From Apostichopus japonicus (Eukaryota > Echinodermata > Holothuroidea > Aspidochirotida > Stichopodidae), in the NCBI RefSeq assembly GCF_037975245.1, contig NC_092573.1, positions 4,401,501 through 4,465,500 of the forward strand: a DNA stretch of 64,000 nucleotides, in the 5' to 3' direction. A model generated the notes under the pieces. That model saw nothing but the letters and a program-made list of their open reading frames with translations, had not been told where the DNA came from and did no database searches. The position numbers were made by a program, and so were the translations under genes. Positions 25,663 to 38,500 of the stretch are shown here, one piece after another. Within the stretch, counting starts at the first letter, position 1; every line of letters starts with the position of its first letter.

Positions 25663-27032
25663 AGACATTACTGCCCCCGAGCATCCCAGCACACTCCAGC
25701 TAGCTTACACAATTCTATACATATACGCTACTAGTCAGTCTGTTAGTCATAGTGCAACGATATATGCATATTTGCCCACACAAACACTTGATATATTTCA
25801 TGTACATCTTCTATAGATTACATACCATTTATATATCTACACATAATACTCATTCTCTGATAAATTATATTAGATGTACTACTTCAATGTGTTTTTGTTT
25901 CAACACTCGCAGGGATTAGTAACCAGAGAAACAATTAGCACTTCAACCACTTGTCAACACAGTTAGGAACAAAGACCTTGATGGACGGACATACATGTGT
26001 CTGTGTGAAACTGATTGTATTAGTAGCAACAACCCCTATATGAATTAAACACAGTGTTTCAATTTCTGTGTTAATATCATACAATGCAATTCAGTGATAC
26101 TGTTAGACCACATTACAAACTATCTGTTTAACACGTATCTAAATGTCATTAAAGTGGATTATGAAGGTTTCCATGTAAATGGCACGTTTTTTTGTTGTTG
26201 TCATCAACAAACAAGCTAGGTCATGAAGAATTAGTACCCCACACACTTGCATTTATTTGCGGCAGCCATCATAAATCTCGGAAGACTATTTAAACTTGGA
26301 TTACATCTACATCATATATTGCAACTATCAACTCTTGGAATCTGAATCAGATATTTAACAAAAATTGATTCATTAACTACAATTATGAATATCAGTGTTG
26401 ACTATAGAAACATTTAAGTCAAACTTGCAGGTCAAAACTTGCAATTTCCGGCTGGACTCGTTGTCTAACTTAGGAAAATAACATAGAGATATAAAATTAC
26501 ACTAATAGCTTTGAAATGAATCTATGGAAATGTTGTTAAAGTATCACCTTATGGATATTGCAAATTTTGAGGTTTTCAAGAATGTAGTTTTTAAGAGATC
26601 AGGTTCGTTTACCGGCATGACAGATGACTGTAGATTTTGGTTACATGTGTATAAATGCAACATAACCAGCTATCCCTCAAAGAGAGACCTTGTAGCTATG
26701 ACTCAGTGTCAATCCAGGACGGTTAATTCAAACCAGTTTAAGATTTATCATCATTTTTGTGATTTTTTGGTAAACTCAAACATTTAATACTTAATACAAA
26801 TACCATTTATACCACAAATACCCTTAATACAAATACCATTAAAACAAATACCATTTGTTCTTGAGTATTTTGAAGTTTGGTGGGAGAGGGGTAGGAGAAG
26901 GGTTTTTGCTCAAAGGGTATACAAATTATTATTAGCACCATATCTGCTTGGAGAGGAGGAGGGAAAAGTTGAAGGATGTTTGAGACATTTGTACTCACAT
27001 ACTCCCAGTTTTATGCACATGACTTATAATAG

Positions 27033-27549
27033 TGTGGGTTTTTTTGGGGGGGGGGGATGGAGGGGCTGAGAATTGCTAGTCTAACACTTGTGATTATAAT
27101 AGTTAGAAAAATGTATTTGGGTCAATTAGTTCATTAATTGAGAGAAATATAAGCCCAATTCAATAGTAACAGTTCACTAAATAAACTGTGGGTGTTTATA
27201 TCATATTGTGGGTGTTTTTTTTGGGGGGGGGGAGGGGGATGGAGGGGCTGAGAATTGCTAGTCTAACACTTGTGATTATAATAGTTAGAAAAATGTATTT
27301 GGGTCAATTAGTTCATTAATTGAGAGAAATATAAGCCCAATTCAATAGTAACAGTTCACTAAATAAACTGTGGGTGTTTATATCATATTGTGGGTGTTTT
27401 TTTTGGGGGGGGAGGGGGATGGAGGGGCTGAGAATTGCTAGTCTAACACTTGTGATTATAATAGTTAGAAAAATGTATTTGGGTCAATTAGTTCATTAAT
27501 TGAGAGAAATATAAGCCCAATTCAATAGTAACAGTTCACTAAATAAACT
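27033..27549. repeat. 180-bp tandem repeat, three near-identical copies
   Basis: Each copy has GTGGGTGTTT, a T-run, a G-run, GGAGGGGCTGAGAATTGC, and a body ending CAGTTCACTAAATAAACT. GGGGCTGAG starts at 27063, 27244 and 27424 (periods 181 and 180). Copies 2 and 3 differ visibly only in homopolymer length. Confidence 0.95.
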
Positions 27550-28610
27550 AATGTATACTGAAACAATGGTATGGATGCAGCTCCCAGAGTTGATCTCCAG
27601 GAAAATCACAGTTTCAAATCAACTGTCATTATTTGTTTGTAAGAAACTGGCCAGAAATGATATCTTGATAAACTAATAGCCTGTTATATTCACCTCAAAG
27701 GTATAGCAGAACAGTTACAGTTATTAGTAACAGATAGTAGTGATTTTAATTAGCGTGTGATAGCTCCTCAAATACAGTTGATAGGTTCCTTTAACCCTGC
27801 AGCAGGCAGATTACCTCATGTACTATAATTAGAAACTGGATTCATCAGTCTCTGTCTACAAATTTCGTGTTTGAGAATGAAACAAACATCAGCAGCCCAA
27901 AAAAAAACATAGAACTGTAAGAGGGATACAATCATTGATATGATAATGCCTATATTGAAATAAAAACAAATACAGTCTGTGGAGCAGTGTTAATAGCATA
28001 TTGAACATCTTTTGCGGTTAGCAACTTACCACAACTTTCAATTCATTCAACTTCAGAGATGGAAATGTAAAGTAAATATTAAATTATTCGCATGACAATT
28101 GATGAATACAATGGCTGTACCCAAATTGAATTAAGGTAATATTAAATTGTTGGAAGCGAGTTACATCGAGTTAAGGATTTACAGGTAGGGGAAGCAGAAC
28201 TCTACCGTAAGAGTTCAAAAGTAGGGGGAGGGGGTGAGGGCTACAAGCAGTGCACAGGTCACCTTTATGCAACACATGAAAGTGCCCCTTTTTTATCAAT
28301 TAAACTAGAAAGCTAGTTGGATTTGTGATTCCTTGCCATATTATAATTTGCCCAAATTCCACATATCTGACTTATGTAGAGCAATGTGAAAGGGCATCAA
28401 CCAACTACTTCACTGGTAAAGATGTTACAATATAGAAGTTTTATTCCCAAACTGTTTCAGTATCCAGAAAGAATAGTCTGAGCTAGCAAATCATCCTTTA
28501 ATAATTGTTATTAATGAATGAGAGTTAGCATGACATTGTTTATACACTGTGAAATATTTTCACAACATATTGCCAACCCAAATTCATCTGGTATAAATCA
28601 CAGAGAATAA
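27550..28610. other. Gene-free stretch
   Basis: AT-rich sequence with no open frame of note and no RNA-gene signature. Confidence 0.4.
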
Positions 28611-29360
28611 TTTTGTGACCATTTGAGATAACCTTTTGACCTCTTGAGCCATCTTGAGGCCAATTCAGATGACATGTTGACCACTTGCAGCTCAGAGTGT
28701 GAAAACTGGTAAGGGTCACTTGACAGTGTAAAACACAAGAGTATCAACTATTTGAAGCAGATTTCATTTCCTGGATGACTATGTATGAATAGTTCAAGAT
28801 CACTTGGTCATTTTTATATTGGGCCATTCACTAAACTGAAATTGACCATTTGAAAAGAAAATAATAGCATGGTAGAACTCATAAACTAATTGTAGCTTTA
28901 ATTTTGAGTTAACTTGTTTACAAGGATTTATACACTCTCACACATGTTGACCAGATGTGACCTTTGACCTCTACCAATTCCAATAGGGTACTTGCACTCA
29001 ATGAGCTGGTTCTTCATATTGAGTATGAAGATTGCCAAGTATGTTCTTTTTGAGTTATCATGTTTACAATGTTTTACAGACTTTGACTTATGTTGACTGC
29101 AAATAACCTTTGACCTTCCCCAATTTCAATAGGGTTCTTGTACTCACTAAAGCTGGATCTACATACCAAGAATAAAGTTCAACAAAGATGTACATTTGGA
29201 ATTATTGTGTTTACAATGTTTTCAGACTTTGACCTCTGTTGACCCCAAATGACCATTGGACTTCACAGAAAAGAATACGCTTCTTGTACTCAATAAGACG
29301 GATCCACATTCCAAGTTGATCCTCCACGAACTTTGAGTTAATTACAGTGTTTACAAGCAA
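28611..29360. repeat. TGACC-rich diverged tandem repeat family
   Basis: Three clear units of about 140-148 bp start with TTTACAA at 28917, 29062 and 29210, and a fourth TTTACAA follows at 29350. Each unit runs TTTACAA, then a GTTGACC/TGACCTTTGACC block, then AATAGGGT(A/T)CTTG(C/T)ACTCA, then a GAGTTA-type end. More degenerate TGACC sequence lies at 28618-28740. The same family recurs at 49.6-49.9 kb. I associate such sequence with echinoderm genomes from memory. Confidence 0.7.
28958..28970 (-). promoter_or_regulatory. Perfect DR1 nuclear-receptor-type site in the repeat
   Basis: The + strand reads TGACCTTTGACCT, which on the - strand is AGGTCA-A-AGGTCA, the consensus DR1 for RXR/HNF4-type receptors. 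A near-match AACCTTTGACCTT occurs one unit later, at about 29105-29117. Binding is inference. Confidence 0.5.
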
Positions 29361-30308
29361 GTGACACATACACACCCACATGTTTTACATTCAGGCTGAA
29401 GACCCCATCGTCTTTTCCATTGTTCAAATATGCATGTACCCCAACTATAACAATACCGCTGAACAATAGAATTCTTCTGAGGACGTGGTGATTCTTCTGC
29501 AATGGCATCTGAGGACTTGGGATTCCTTCATCAGAATACAAAAACAAGTACACACGCAGTCACGCACACAACATCACCAATGCATAGATTCCTTCTTCCT
29601 TCCGACCGGGAATCAAAAATGATTCCAGCTTTGTGTAAAGTCCTGAATAGTGCTCCTTTCCATAACCAAAAGTGCCTCTTTTTGATAATAAAAAGTACCC
29701 ATTTCTACTTTTGGTAATATTTAATGATATTGTTAATAACATGTAAGAAAAGTTGATTATATACATGCTAATAATGTACATGAAAGGATTTAACATTCCA
29801 ATAATATGAGTGTTTTTGTTTTCTTTCTTTAAATCACCTCAAAATGCTGCATAAGGTAAAATTGTGAAGAAAAACTCATAAGGTCAGACTAATAAATGAA
29901 CTTAAAGTCCCTAAAAACAGGATGAGGTTGCTGCATCAGAGAATTATCAAATCCCTACAACCACGTAAGAATATACAGAGCATTGACAGAACGGTTGTTT
30001 TTCTTTTGTTGGTGTTACTTCCGTTTTGGTTAAGATGGGAAGAGTGTTTGCATCCTTCCACTTCCAAAGCAGTATTCAAGGTTGAGTTAATGGTTAAGTC
30101 GGTCCTGTGGATGGCTTTCACTTCCTGTGGAAGGCAGCACATTGCCAAGGCAATTATTCTGACTGCTTCATGATACTTATCAGGTCACTGGTATTCAACC
30201 TCAAATAATATCAAACATGCCTGATCACATGCCAGATCAGTTTAATGGTAATGCATTTAGCATATTTAAGTAACATGAAATTGTTTGGGATGTTAATTGT
30301 GAATGTAT

Positions 30309-30360
30309 GAATATACCTATGTGTGTGTGTATGTGTGTGCATATATATATATATAATATA
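30309..30360. repeat. (GT)n/(AT)n compound microsatellite
   Basis: ATGTGTGTGTGTATGTGTGTG followed by CATATATATATATAT. Confidence 0.85.
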
Positions 30361-30482
30361 GCAATTGCTGTAGTCTATTGGGCATATAGTGCTCAATGTA
30401 TAAAAATATATATATAAACGTTGGTTGATTGGCGTCTATTTAGGCGCACAGTGCTCCATGTCTGGTGGACAGAGCTAAGTAT

Positions 30483-30635
30483 AGTTGAGACTAGTGGAAC
30501 ACTAGTAGTTGTTACTCAGAGTTTTACGCGTTGAGCATTCATCAGACAACTCGTCAGACAAACACAAATTGTCTGATGATTGCTCAGCGCGTAAACCTCT
30601 TAGTAACAACTACTGGTGTTCCACTAGTCTCAACT
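30483..30635. repeat. Long imperfect hairpin, 67-bp arms and 19-nt loop
   Basis: The left arm (30483-30549) and the right arm (30569-30635) are reverse complements with few mismatches. Both hold AGTTGAGACTAGTGGAACAC and a TTGTCTGATGA/TCATCAGACAA pair next to the loop. Just upstream, two copies of a TCTATT...AGTGCTC(A/C)ATGT segment lie at about 30374 and 30437. Probably a snap-back mobile element; a structured RNA is less likely. Confidence 0.85.
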
Positions 30636-30655
30636 TATTCTCATATATTTATAAA

Positions 30656-30683
30656 AATATATATATATATATATATATGTTTT

Positions 30684-30723
<40 letters not shown>
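30656..30723. repeat. (AT)n microsatellite
   Basis: Long TATATA tract with a short GTTTT interruption, between the hairpin and the tRNA-like element. Confidence 0.9.
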
Positions 30724-30773
30724 AATGAAAATCGTAATGAGTTGGAAAATCAAGAACAGTGAAAAAACTTTCA

Positions 30774-30845
30774 GCCTCCACCGGGATTCGAACCACGGGC
30801 CTTCCGCTCTGTACGCGGACACCCTAACCACTAGGCTATGGACGC
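30774..30845 (-). repeat. tRNA-derived SINE (tRNA-like head)
   Basis: On the - strand the 72-nt head has a pol III A box TAGCCTAGTGG (30828-30838) and B box GGTTCGAATCC (30784-30794). It has a 7-bp acceptor stem with one mismatch (30839-30845 with 30774-30780) and a perfect anticodon stem TCCGC/GCGGA around the loop GTACAGA. The T stem has two mismatches and there is no discriminator-CCA-like end. The tail continues on the - strand as CTGAAAGTTTTTTCACTG and runs into AT repeats. This fits a SINE or tRNA pseudogene, not a functional tRNA gene. Confidence 0.7.
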
Positions 30846-30920
30846 TGATTGTATGTCCAGAGGTTCGAAACTGGTAAGGAAGGTCGTAATTCCACTGTAG
30901 GCGTTTGTCACCTGTATCGA

Positions 30921-31014
30921 ACAATACTAGTTCCTGTACATGTTTATATAGATATATATATATATGACATACCTACATATATGTTTGTAGTTGTATAGGA
31001 ACTAGTACAATATT
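30921..31014. repeat. Second inverted repeat at the composite locus
   Basis: AATACTAGTTCCTGTACA (30923-30940) is matched by the reverse-oriented TGTATAGGAACTAGTA (30992-31007) across about 50 bp of AT-rich DNA. It shares the ACTAGT motif with the 30.5-kb hairpin. Confidence 0.6.
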
Positions 31015-31137
31015 AAGTGCTCTTACTGCATGGTGCTTAGAGCCAGCATATACTCATATCAAGGGGAAGTCTATTGTACTCATACTAATGTTGTTGTACT
31101 CATACTACAAGTATGGTATGTATGTACACACCCACAC

Positions 31138-31150
31138 ATTTATATATATA

Positions 31151-31201
<51 letters not shown>

Positions 31202-31213
31202 ATATATATATAG
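31138..31213. repeat. (AT)n microsatellite
   Basis: About 70 bp of TATATA with single interruptions; open frames here encode only Ile/Tyr runs. Confidence 0.9.
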
Positions 31214-34200
31214 TATGTTTACAAATGTTATATTGTAATTTAATGTATATGTATTCTATCTGAACATACTAAATAAATTCCACATTAACAAGTACATTGC
31301 AAAACAGGGCTTACAGAATTGGAGTTTATTGGACTAGAGGGGAAATTGGAGGTCAGAAGGGAAGGAGGTAGAGAGCAGGGTAGTTGGGGGGGGGAGGACA
31401 ATTTGCAGCAGCATTTGGATCTTACTATTATTTTATCAGATCATTTACTGGTGTATTAATGGAATGTCACGCTTTTTCATAACTCCATCTCAGTCATGCA
31501 TCGCTTGAAAATGAAATATTGCAAACTGTTTTTATCATTTGTTACCTACTCATATGTAACCGAGCTCTCTGCCTCTATGGACTTTTCTTGAAATGAAGCA
31601 TATCTTCCTTGTTTAATATAGAGTTGATGATGATAGCCCACTAGAAGGCCACACACACACACATATATATACAGACAGACAGACTGCATAATACACCAGC
31701 ACGCCAGCCTGTGTAATGAGAAGTTAGTCATGTCACGAATCACTTAACCCAAGTCAGCATTTACGATCTATGGTAAAGTCATTACCAGTATCGGGCACTC
31801 GTCTATATACAATGAACTGATCTACGTGATGGTGTAGCCGTGGCCAAAGGATGTTATGAGAACTATAAATACATATCTTAATAGTCAAACAGCAGTCAAA
31901 TTGTGGAGGGGAGACATACTGTGGGTGCAGGAAGATATTAAAGGTATAGGCCTACATAGTCATCTAATAAAGTTAAATGGGTTTAGATAATCCACCAAAA
32001 ACAAACTTCAAACATGGGACTGTTGTATGTAGAAGTATTTAAAACTTGAAGATCTAAAAAGTGATTTGTTTTTGGTGACAAATAACAAATACTTTTAGTG
32101 TGCTATGCTTGGGGAGATGAGGAGAGTACACACATCTTGCTCGAAGCAAGAAAAAGATAAATATGACAATACGCAATCAAGTCACATTAAATGTTTCCAA
32201 ACAGTTTATTTAGAAAATTTAGAAGCATGAGTTATACTTTCCATTAGAAAACATGTTATTTAAATATTCTTCCTTTGTAATGAAAAAAGAGTGATGAAAA
32301 GATACAGAACCCCATCCATCCACCCCCACCCTCTCACCCCCCCCCCACCTCACACATATGCTTGGCTTCCTCCTCTACTGTAAAAATAATTAAGATCTGT
32401 GGCTGTTACAGTTAATGAATAAACATGTATCTATGCAAATGTACCTTCAGCAGTGTTCATTATGTTGCAAGTAAATAAGAGCATATATCTAGTCTTAAAT
32501 TAAGGTAGCTTATTATCACTCGACCTCATTAAGTACCTCTCAGAGATGATTTCTATCAATTATGTTACTAGTGGATACCAAAATATCACAACAACGTGGT
32601 TCATTAACTTACTTGAATGTAAATCAACATCTCTTTCCCCACATAAAAAATGTACAAAGTAGATGAAAATGTTGAATTGCATGTGATCCAGACTGGTATA
32701 GATTTACTGCATACTAAACACTCCTTCTGGTGCAAAGAGCTAGTAAGCTAATACCCTGGTGTATATTAGTTAACAAAAATTGCAATCTTTGTTTTGTAAT
32801 TCTCCTTTAATAATATATTCTGTAAACACTGTCAGGAATCAGTGACCCGACTGATAAAAGCTGTTTTATGTTTGTAAGCATTTTTCTCGTTAATGCGGGG
32901 GGGGGGGGGGGAGACTGTGACACTTAAATGGAGAAGCAGGGGGGGACAGTGTGACACTTACATGGAAGAGATACATTTTCCACAACATTAGTTGAAAACA
33001 CCATCTTGCTTATGGACATGCGCTAAAGAGGTTTTCAAAAATATCATCATTTGGCAACAACATATCCTTTATTAACCATAACAAAATTCTCAAAGTTGGG
33101 GTGAGGTTCCTTGATTCCTCTCCCCTCACCCCCCTCACGCTTCCTGGTAGACTCTTCTTTTCCCAGGTCACAAAATAGCCACCACTGCACTAGAGGGTTG
33201 GCAGGAGTTTAAAGGTGAAAGTTTGAGTCAATATTGCAAGAATATTTTAAATACCAGGGCTTTGAAGAGAATTGATGACAAAATATGTAAAATATGTACA
33301 TCTTGAAAACATTAAGAGAGACAGCTGATAACAAGTATATCAACCACAGCAAGTCATTCATAACTGATAATTAAAAAAAAAAGAGAGAATTAATACTTTA
33401 ATTTGAGCTATTTTCCATGTGGTAATTCCACTGTGGATAGATATATTAATCCAAATATCAACAAATGCATTTTTCACTCAATCTTAGTCATGATTTCGAT
33501 ACAAGTACTTTCCATTGTGAAGCTCCTCGAATCCTGACAAAGATGACACTGTTCACTAATATTCAAGAAATGTCTGCAATTTCACTTTTAGTAATATATA
33601 CATACAGTATAATTTGCAGCACATGAATGATTAAGTCGTGATCAGAGGTCTTCGTCTGCCTTTGAAAGAGGTCTGGGAAGATCTAGCTTTCGGTACCTTG
33701 CTGTAACTTTCTGTTCTGTAAAGGGCCATACAATGTCAATGTATGCCAGGATATTTTATAGGGCTGAAGTACAGTACAGCTGCAGTACCTGCTTGCAGGA
33801 GGATCTAAAATACATACATACATACGTACATACATACATATAGCAGATAAAGTCATTCAGTATTCAACACTGTCTGTCTGCTGGTGTCATTTTGTGTGGT
33901 ATAACTGTGCATGTGCAAGCAAATATCAAACTTCATTATTACTTAAAACCTCATGCTCAGTGGAAACACACTATGGATGGTTCAATACATATCTAGGGTA
34001 CTTAATAATCCAGGGTCTGGATAATCCATGCTTCTCTCTCTATACTTTATTTCCATCTGAACTGGTTATGGATGAATATGATTTGATAAGACAACTTCTA
34101 CAAGTTTTGAGTTAAATGGAATGGTCAGATTTCATATTAATCAGGAGATGCCAGTGAGCAGAGCTAGATATCATTCCAACCATCATTTATACTACAATAG

Positions 34201-34979
34201 ATTAATCTCGTAATCAAACACATTAGGCAACAATTGATGTGAATTTATTCAGCATAGAATTGGGGGTATTTTAACCGTGCTGCATCTAGTGACAGAGACT
34301 GCAACATAGATGTAAGATAGTAAGTGGTTTGTTGTTAAAAAAAAAATACTACTAGGCCTACATAAATTCTTGTTATTATCAACAACTCCCTACAGGTTTC
34401 TTTGTAAACTATTTTTGGTGCTGAAACAGCTCCAAGGGTATTCCTGGAATTTATGATCCTTCAGCGACTGATCCTGCACTTTCTCATGTAAGGTAAGTTT
34501 TCATTCAATAACCATACAACCATACAAGGGGGTAAAAAAACAACATAGTAGTTACTGTTAAAAAAATTCAGTTTTCACTGTATTGGAATATCTCAAATTC
34601 TTGTCCAGATTGTACAGCACCAATAATGTTATATCAGTTTCAGCTTCCTAGTTCCCTGCCAAGTTTAGTTCAGTAAAAAGACATCTGAAACATTTCAGAA
34701 CTGACAACCACTCCATCAGACAACTCTTACATGCTCTTTAACCTCCTAAAGGAGTGGATAAAAATCAGAAGGGGAGGATTTCAGCTTTAGTCTTGATGTT
34801 ACTGCCACTGCCTGCAAATTAAATAGTTTCACTCAATTCCACAAGATATAATCGTTTCAAATGCGGGATTCTATTGCAAATAACCTATGCCTCTGATGAA
34901 TAATTGATCCATCAAAATTCATTCTCAAATTGACCTATATCACTAATTACATATGTCATTGCATTCATTGCTTGGTAAA
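31214..34979. other. Gene-free stretch
   Basis: No recognisable gene. It includes a poly-G run at about 32896-32911 followed by a duplicated GTGACACTTA(A/C)ATGGA segment, and a CATA microsatellite at 33811-33842. Open frames are under 75 residues. Confidence 0.4.
33811..33842. repeat. (CATA)n microsatellite
   Basis: Eight ACAT-type units with one CGTA variant. Confidence 0.9.
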
Positions 34980-35540
34980 ATAATCACTACAACAATTACT
35001 TATCTGATACTTGACTCTCAAAATGAGGATAGAGAGATGAATATATAGATGACGAAGAGAAGGCCTAAACCATCCACAAATTGTTCCTCTGCAGATGTGA
35101 GTTAGTATAAATGATTACTGATTCCCATGTATCGATTGATTTGTTTACAATCAATATAGCAATTAACATCCTATTGGGTAACTTAACATGACATGTAATA
35201 GATAAAGAGACGACCTAACCACCCAAAACCTTTCATCTATTGATTGATTGATTGATGGATATGATGATAATCAACACAGCGATGAATACTCTGGTACCTA
35301 ACACTGAATTAAATGATACTGATATATAGATAGCTGTTGAGGAGAGAACAAAATACTCCAAACCATATATTGACAGTATCGACCATAAGGGCAAGTTGAT
35401 CCATCTGAAAGTAATCAATACATATCATCAATTGACACTCTGGCACCAAACTCTCAGGACTGGAGGATAAAGTGAGATGGAGATAGATGAGGAGGAACTG
35501 ATCCGGACATCACTAACTCCATTCATCAGAAGGTGGTGAA
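34980..35540. repeat. Strongly diverged tandem repeat, period about 120-160 bp
   Basis: Segments of the form CAAT(T/C)A(A)C...TCTGGTACC...AACACTGA, then ATAGATAG/GATAGAGAGATG and a purine-rich GAGGAG or GAGACGACCTAAACCA part recur about four times. A GATT run lies at about 35241-35256. Similarity is by eye only. Confidence 0.35.
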
Positions 35541-38500
35541 GGATTCTAACGGAGTTGTAGTATCGGAATCTGCTGGATGGTAACTTGCTGCTGTCATTCC
35601 AAGAAGTATCTTTGTGACCATACAGTTCCTTCTTCTCTAGAAGACCAGGTGCTACCCCAAACGGTGAAGCCTTCAAGCCAATTTCCCTTTCCCCGTCACT
35701 ACCATGATAAGTGGTATCTGCAAAGACAAAAAGAAATAATAATATGATAAGTTAATTTTGTAAAGGTTAAGGGAAATGAGGAATTGCGTTTGTAACTTTG
35801 TATAAATCGTTGCTATACAGTTTATACTGAATCATCAGAGATGTCCGTCCCGAGTTTGATGAATCTAAGATCAAGGGTCCTCTTGATTGAGTATACCCCC
35901 AAGGCATAGCAGCTTCTTTGTTTCTGAGGGCAATAAAGTCTTTTAAGGCAACTGAAGGTGCTTGCAACCCAGACTTGTTAAAAGTCTCTAAAACAGATGT
36001 TTACCTGAAACAGAATTGTCATTTACTCTGAGCATATTGGAATAATTCTCAAAGAGTGACATGAGATCAGATTAGATAATTCTTCATACTATTAAAGATA
36101 AACAACAGAGATTGAATTTTGATGTGCTTGCAGGGTGAGAGAATGATTATAACAAGTGCTCTGATACAGAAAATGCTGTCCAAAATTGACTGAACATTAA
36201 AATGTTTGGTATAGTCATAATTTCTAAACACCGATCTCAAAAATAGGCAATAGGGATCAATGAACACGTAGATTTACTAATTTATTGTTACTAATTGAAC
36301 CATAACAGACTAATATATTTATTCCATTGTGTAAATTGTAACTACAATTCTACAGGGAAATCCAATGCCGTCCACCGATGTGGTCAGCCAATCTTTAAAT
36401 CCATCACTGCTAAATTCCTGAAGACAACAACCGAGACTTTTCACTCTTCGTTCTGGTAAAATCATCCAACAATTGACACTACAAATAGCCACACTTTAAA
36501 TCTACAACAAATGTAACTTCTCTCCTACCAGTAAACAAATCAATTTTTTCTTATTTAATATCGATATATCTCATATCTGGACGAGTCACAGAAATGATGA
36601 GATCAAAACAAACGCCACCATCGGAGAGTTCTGCGAAATGGAATAATTACAAGGGCACCTCCTCCATACAGCGTTATTGTCATCATTATCATCATCATCC
36701 AGGGATGCATACGAGTTGAAACAGATTTGTCATTTGCAATAGCTCAAATGACTTGGAAATCAAACTAGTGCGAGAGATGCCATCCTTGTCTCTCGACCAA
36801 TCACGAGGCTACCTTTGAAAGGTCACTCAGAGTATCATGTGGTACAGTTACGCTGGCAATTATTACAGACTGTTAAACAAAAGGGCTGGAAAGTTGTAAG
36901 CAGCCGTTTCAAACTGGGATTCAAGTCTATCCAATAGTAACAACATAAAACGGTGCTTTGAACTTGGTGGACATTGATTTTTGCTGTACGTGTCCAAAAC
37001 AGAAGAATGGTATATTCATACGGATTGAACAATCACTGCATGATGGTTAAAAGATATGTATCATTAACACGATGAATGAACAGTATTAAGAAGGAATGAA
37101 CAGTACATATACCTCAGCTATCTGCCACTCCCAGGTAAGTTAGTAATTGAATGATTAATCAATTCAATTCTGTTCTCAAGAACGTGTCTCCCACACAATT
37201 TTTCATAGTGCTTTGCAATCTCATGCAAAGGGCCAAGTTGGAAAACTTCCAAATTTTCGACTTTATTATCATCGTTTGAAAAAAGAAAATTGAATTGTCA
37301 CGCTATAATGCTCTATATATTATGATAGGATTTGAGTTTAAAGCTGTCTTAAGAAATTGATTGAAATTGATCAAAATCAGCCCAAAACATCGCTTTTAAA
37401 ATGACATCAGTATTAGTCCAATATTTTGGAATCCTAAAAAAGGGTTAGTTATTTCACAAAAGTAGCTTTCCTGGAGGGTAGATCTGGTTCTAAAAGTTTT
37501 TTCCCAGACACTGAAATATCTGGGTTTGAATTAAGGCCATTAAAACTTAACATAGAAGCAATCCCCACAATCATCTTTGTCTTTACAGTATAGAGATCTC
37601 TGTAATGTCATCTTGACAATCTGTGATGTCCTAGCGCCATAAGGATCTTAAAACTATCCAAATCATTAAAGCAAATTCTGCTGACGAAAATTGGTAACGT
37701 TCTTCCTGAATGGTAGATTTGGAAGGAGATGTTAGTGGGCAGTGCCCAGGGAGCGAGGGCGCAGTGCTAAAACGTTCCAATGTGTAGTTAGGTAGATGGA
37801 AAAGTGCAGATGTGGAGTGGGAGACAGGTAAGAGAGGAGTGAAGTAAATACAGTTTGCATTCCCTTGCCTTTTCTTTCTATATTATTTTCAAACTAGGAT
37901 ATCTCAAAGGTTTTTGCAAGTAACTTTTTTTCCAGCTATTTGTTCACCATAACATCTCTGTCATATTATCTAAGTTCCAATGGTTGGATTTGTGTCTCAT
38001 TTAAGTTAAGTGCTTTGAGTTGTGTTAAACTGAAAGGAATTGCTCCGGTTTGAATTTGAAGATGAGTAGCCAACTACCCATTATACATTCTAGAGTATGT
38101 GCGGTGGTTTGTAATACTGCAAAGGGACTTGGAAATGCAAGCCAGTTACCTACTTTTGGTTGTCACTATAGTTACCAAACACATTATGCCTCCTATACCA
38201 AGCAATTCTAAGTCCCTGCAGTGCAATCCAGTGTGAGAGCTAGGATTTTTACACTGTCAGAGAACAACCCATAGACTCCAACAATACATTCTATTGGAAG
38301 CCCTTTGAAGTACCTCACCAACAAACAATCAAGGTCTACAATTTGTTTTCTATCAAGAGGATTTTCTAATTAATAGGGGGGAGAAAAATCTTCACATTGA
38401 GAGTTGAACAATAAAGACCTCCCCAAACAATCCAACATTTCCTTGGAGAAAAGAAGCTTTTAAGGTGCACCTTTATAGAATGGACAGAGGATTTACTTTG

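Larger units (their letters stand above)
22021..27032. other. Gene-free stretch
   Basis: Mostly AT-rich DNA with no recognisable exon. A more GC-rich patch at 24480-24660 is open on both strands but resembles no domain and may be an old repeat. Poly-G at about 22897-22910 and 24994-25014. Confidence 0.4.

Noticed and set aside
30649-30924. 91-residue - strand frame (SLVVRVSAYRAEGPWFESR...)
   Set aside because: This is a translation of the tRNA-like SINE head and adjoining AT repeat, a common false ORF.
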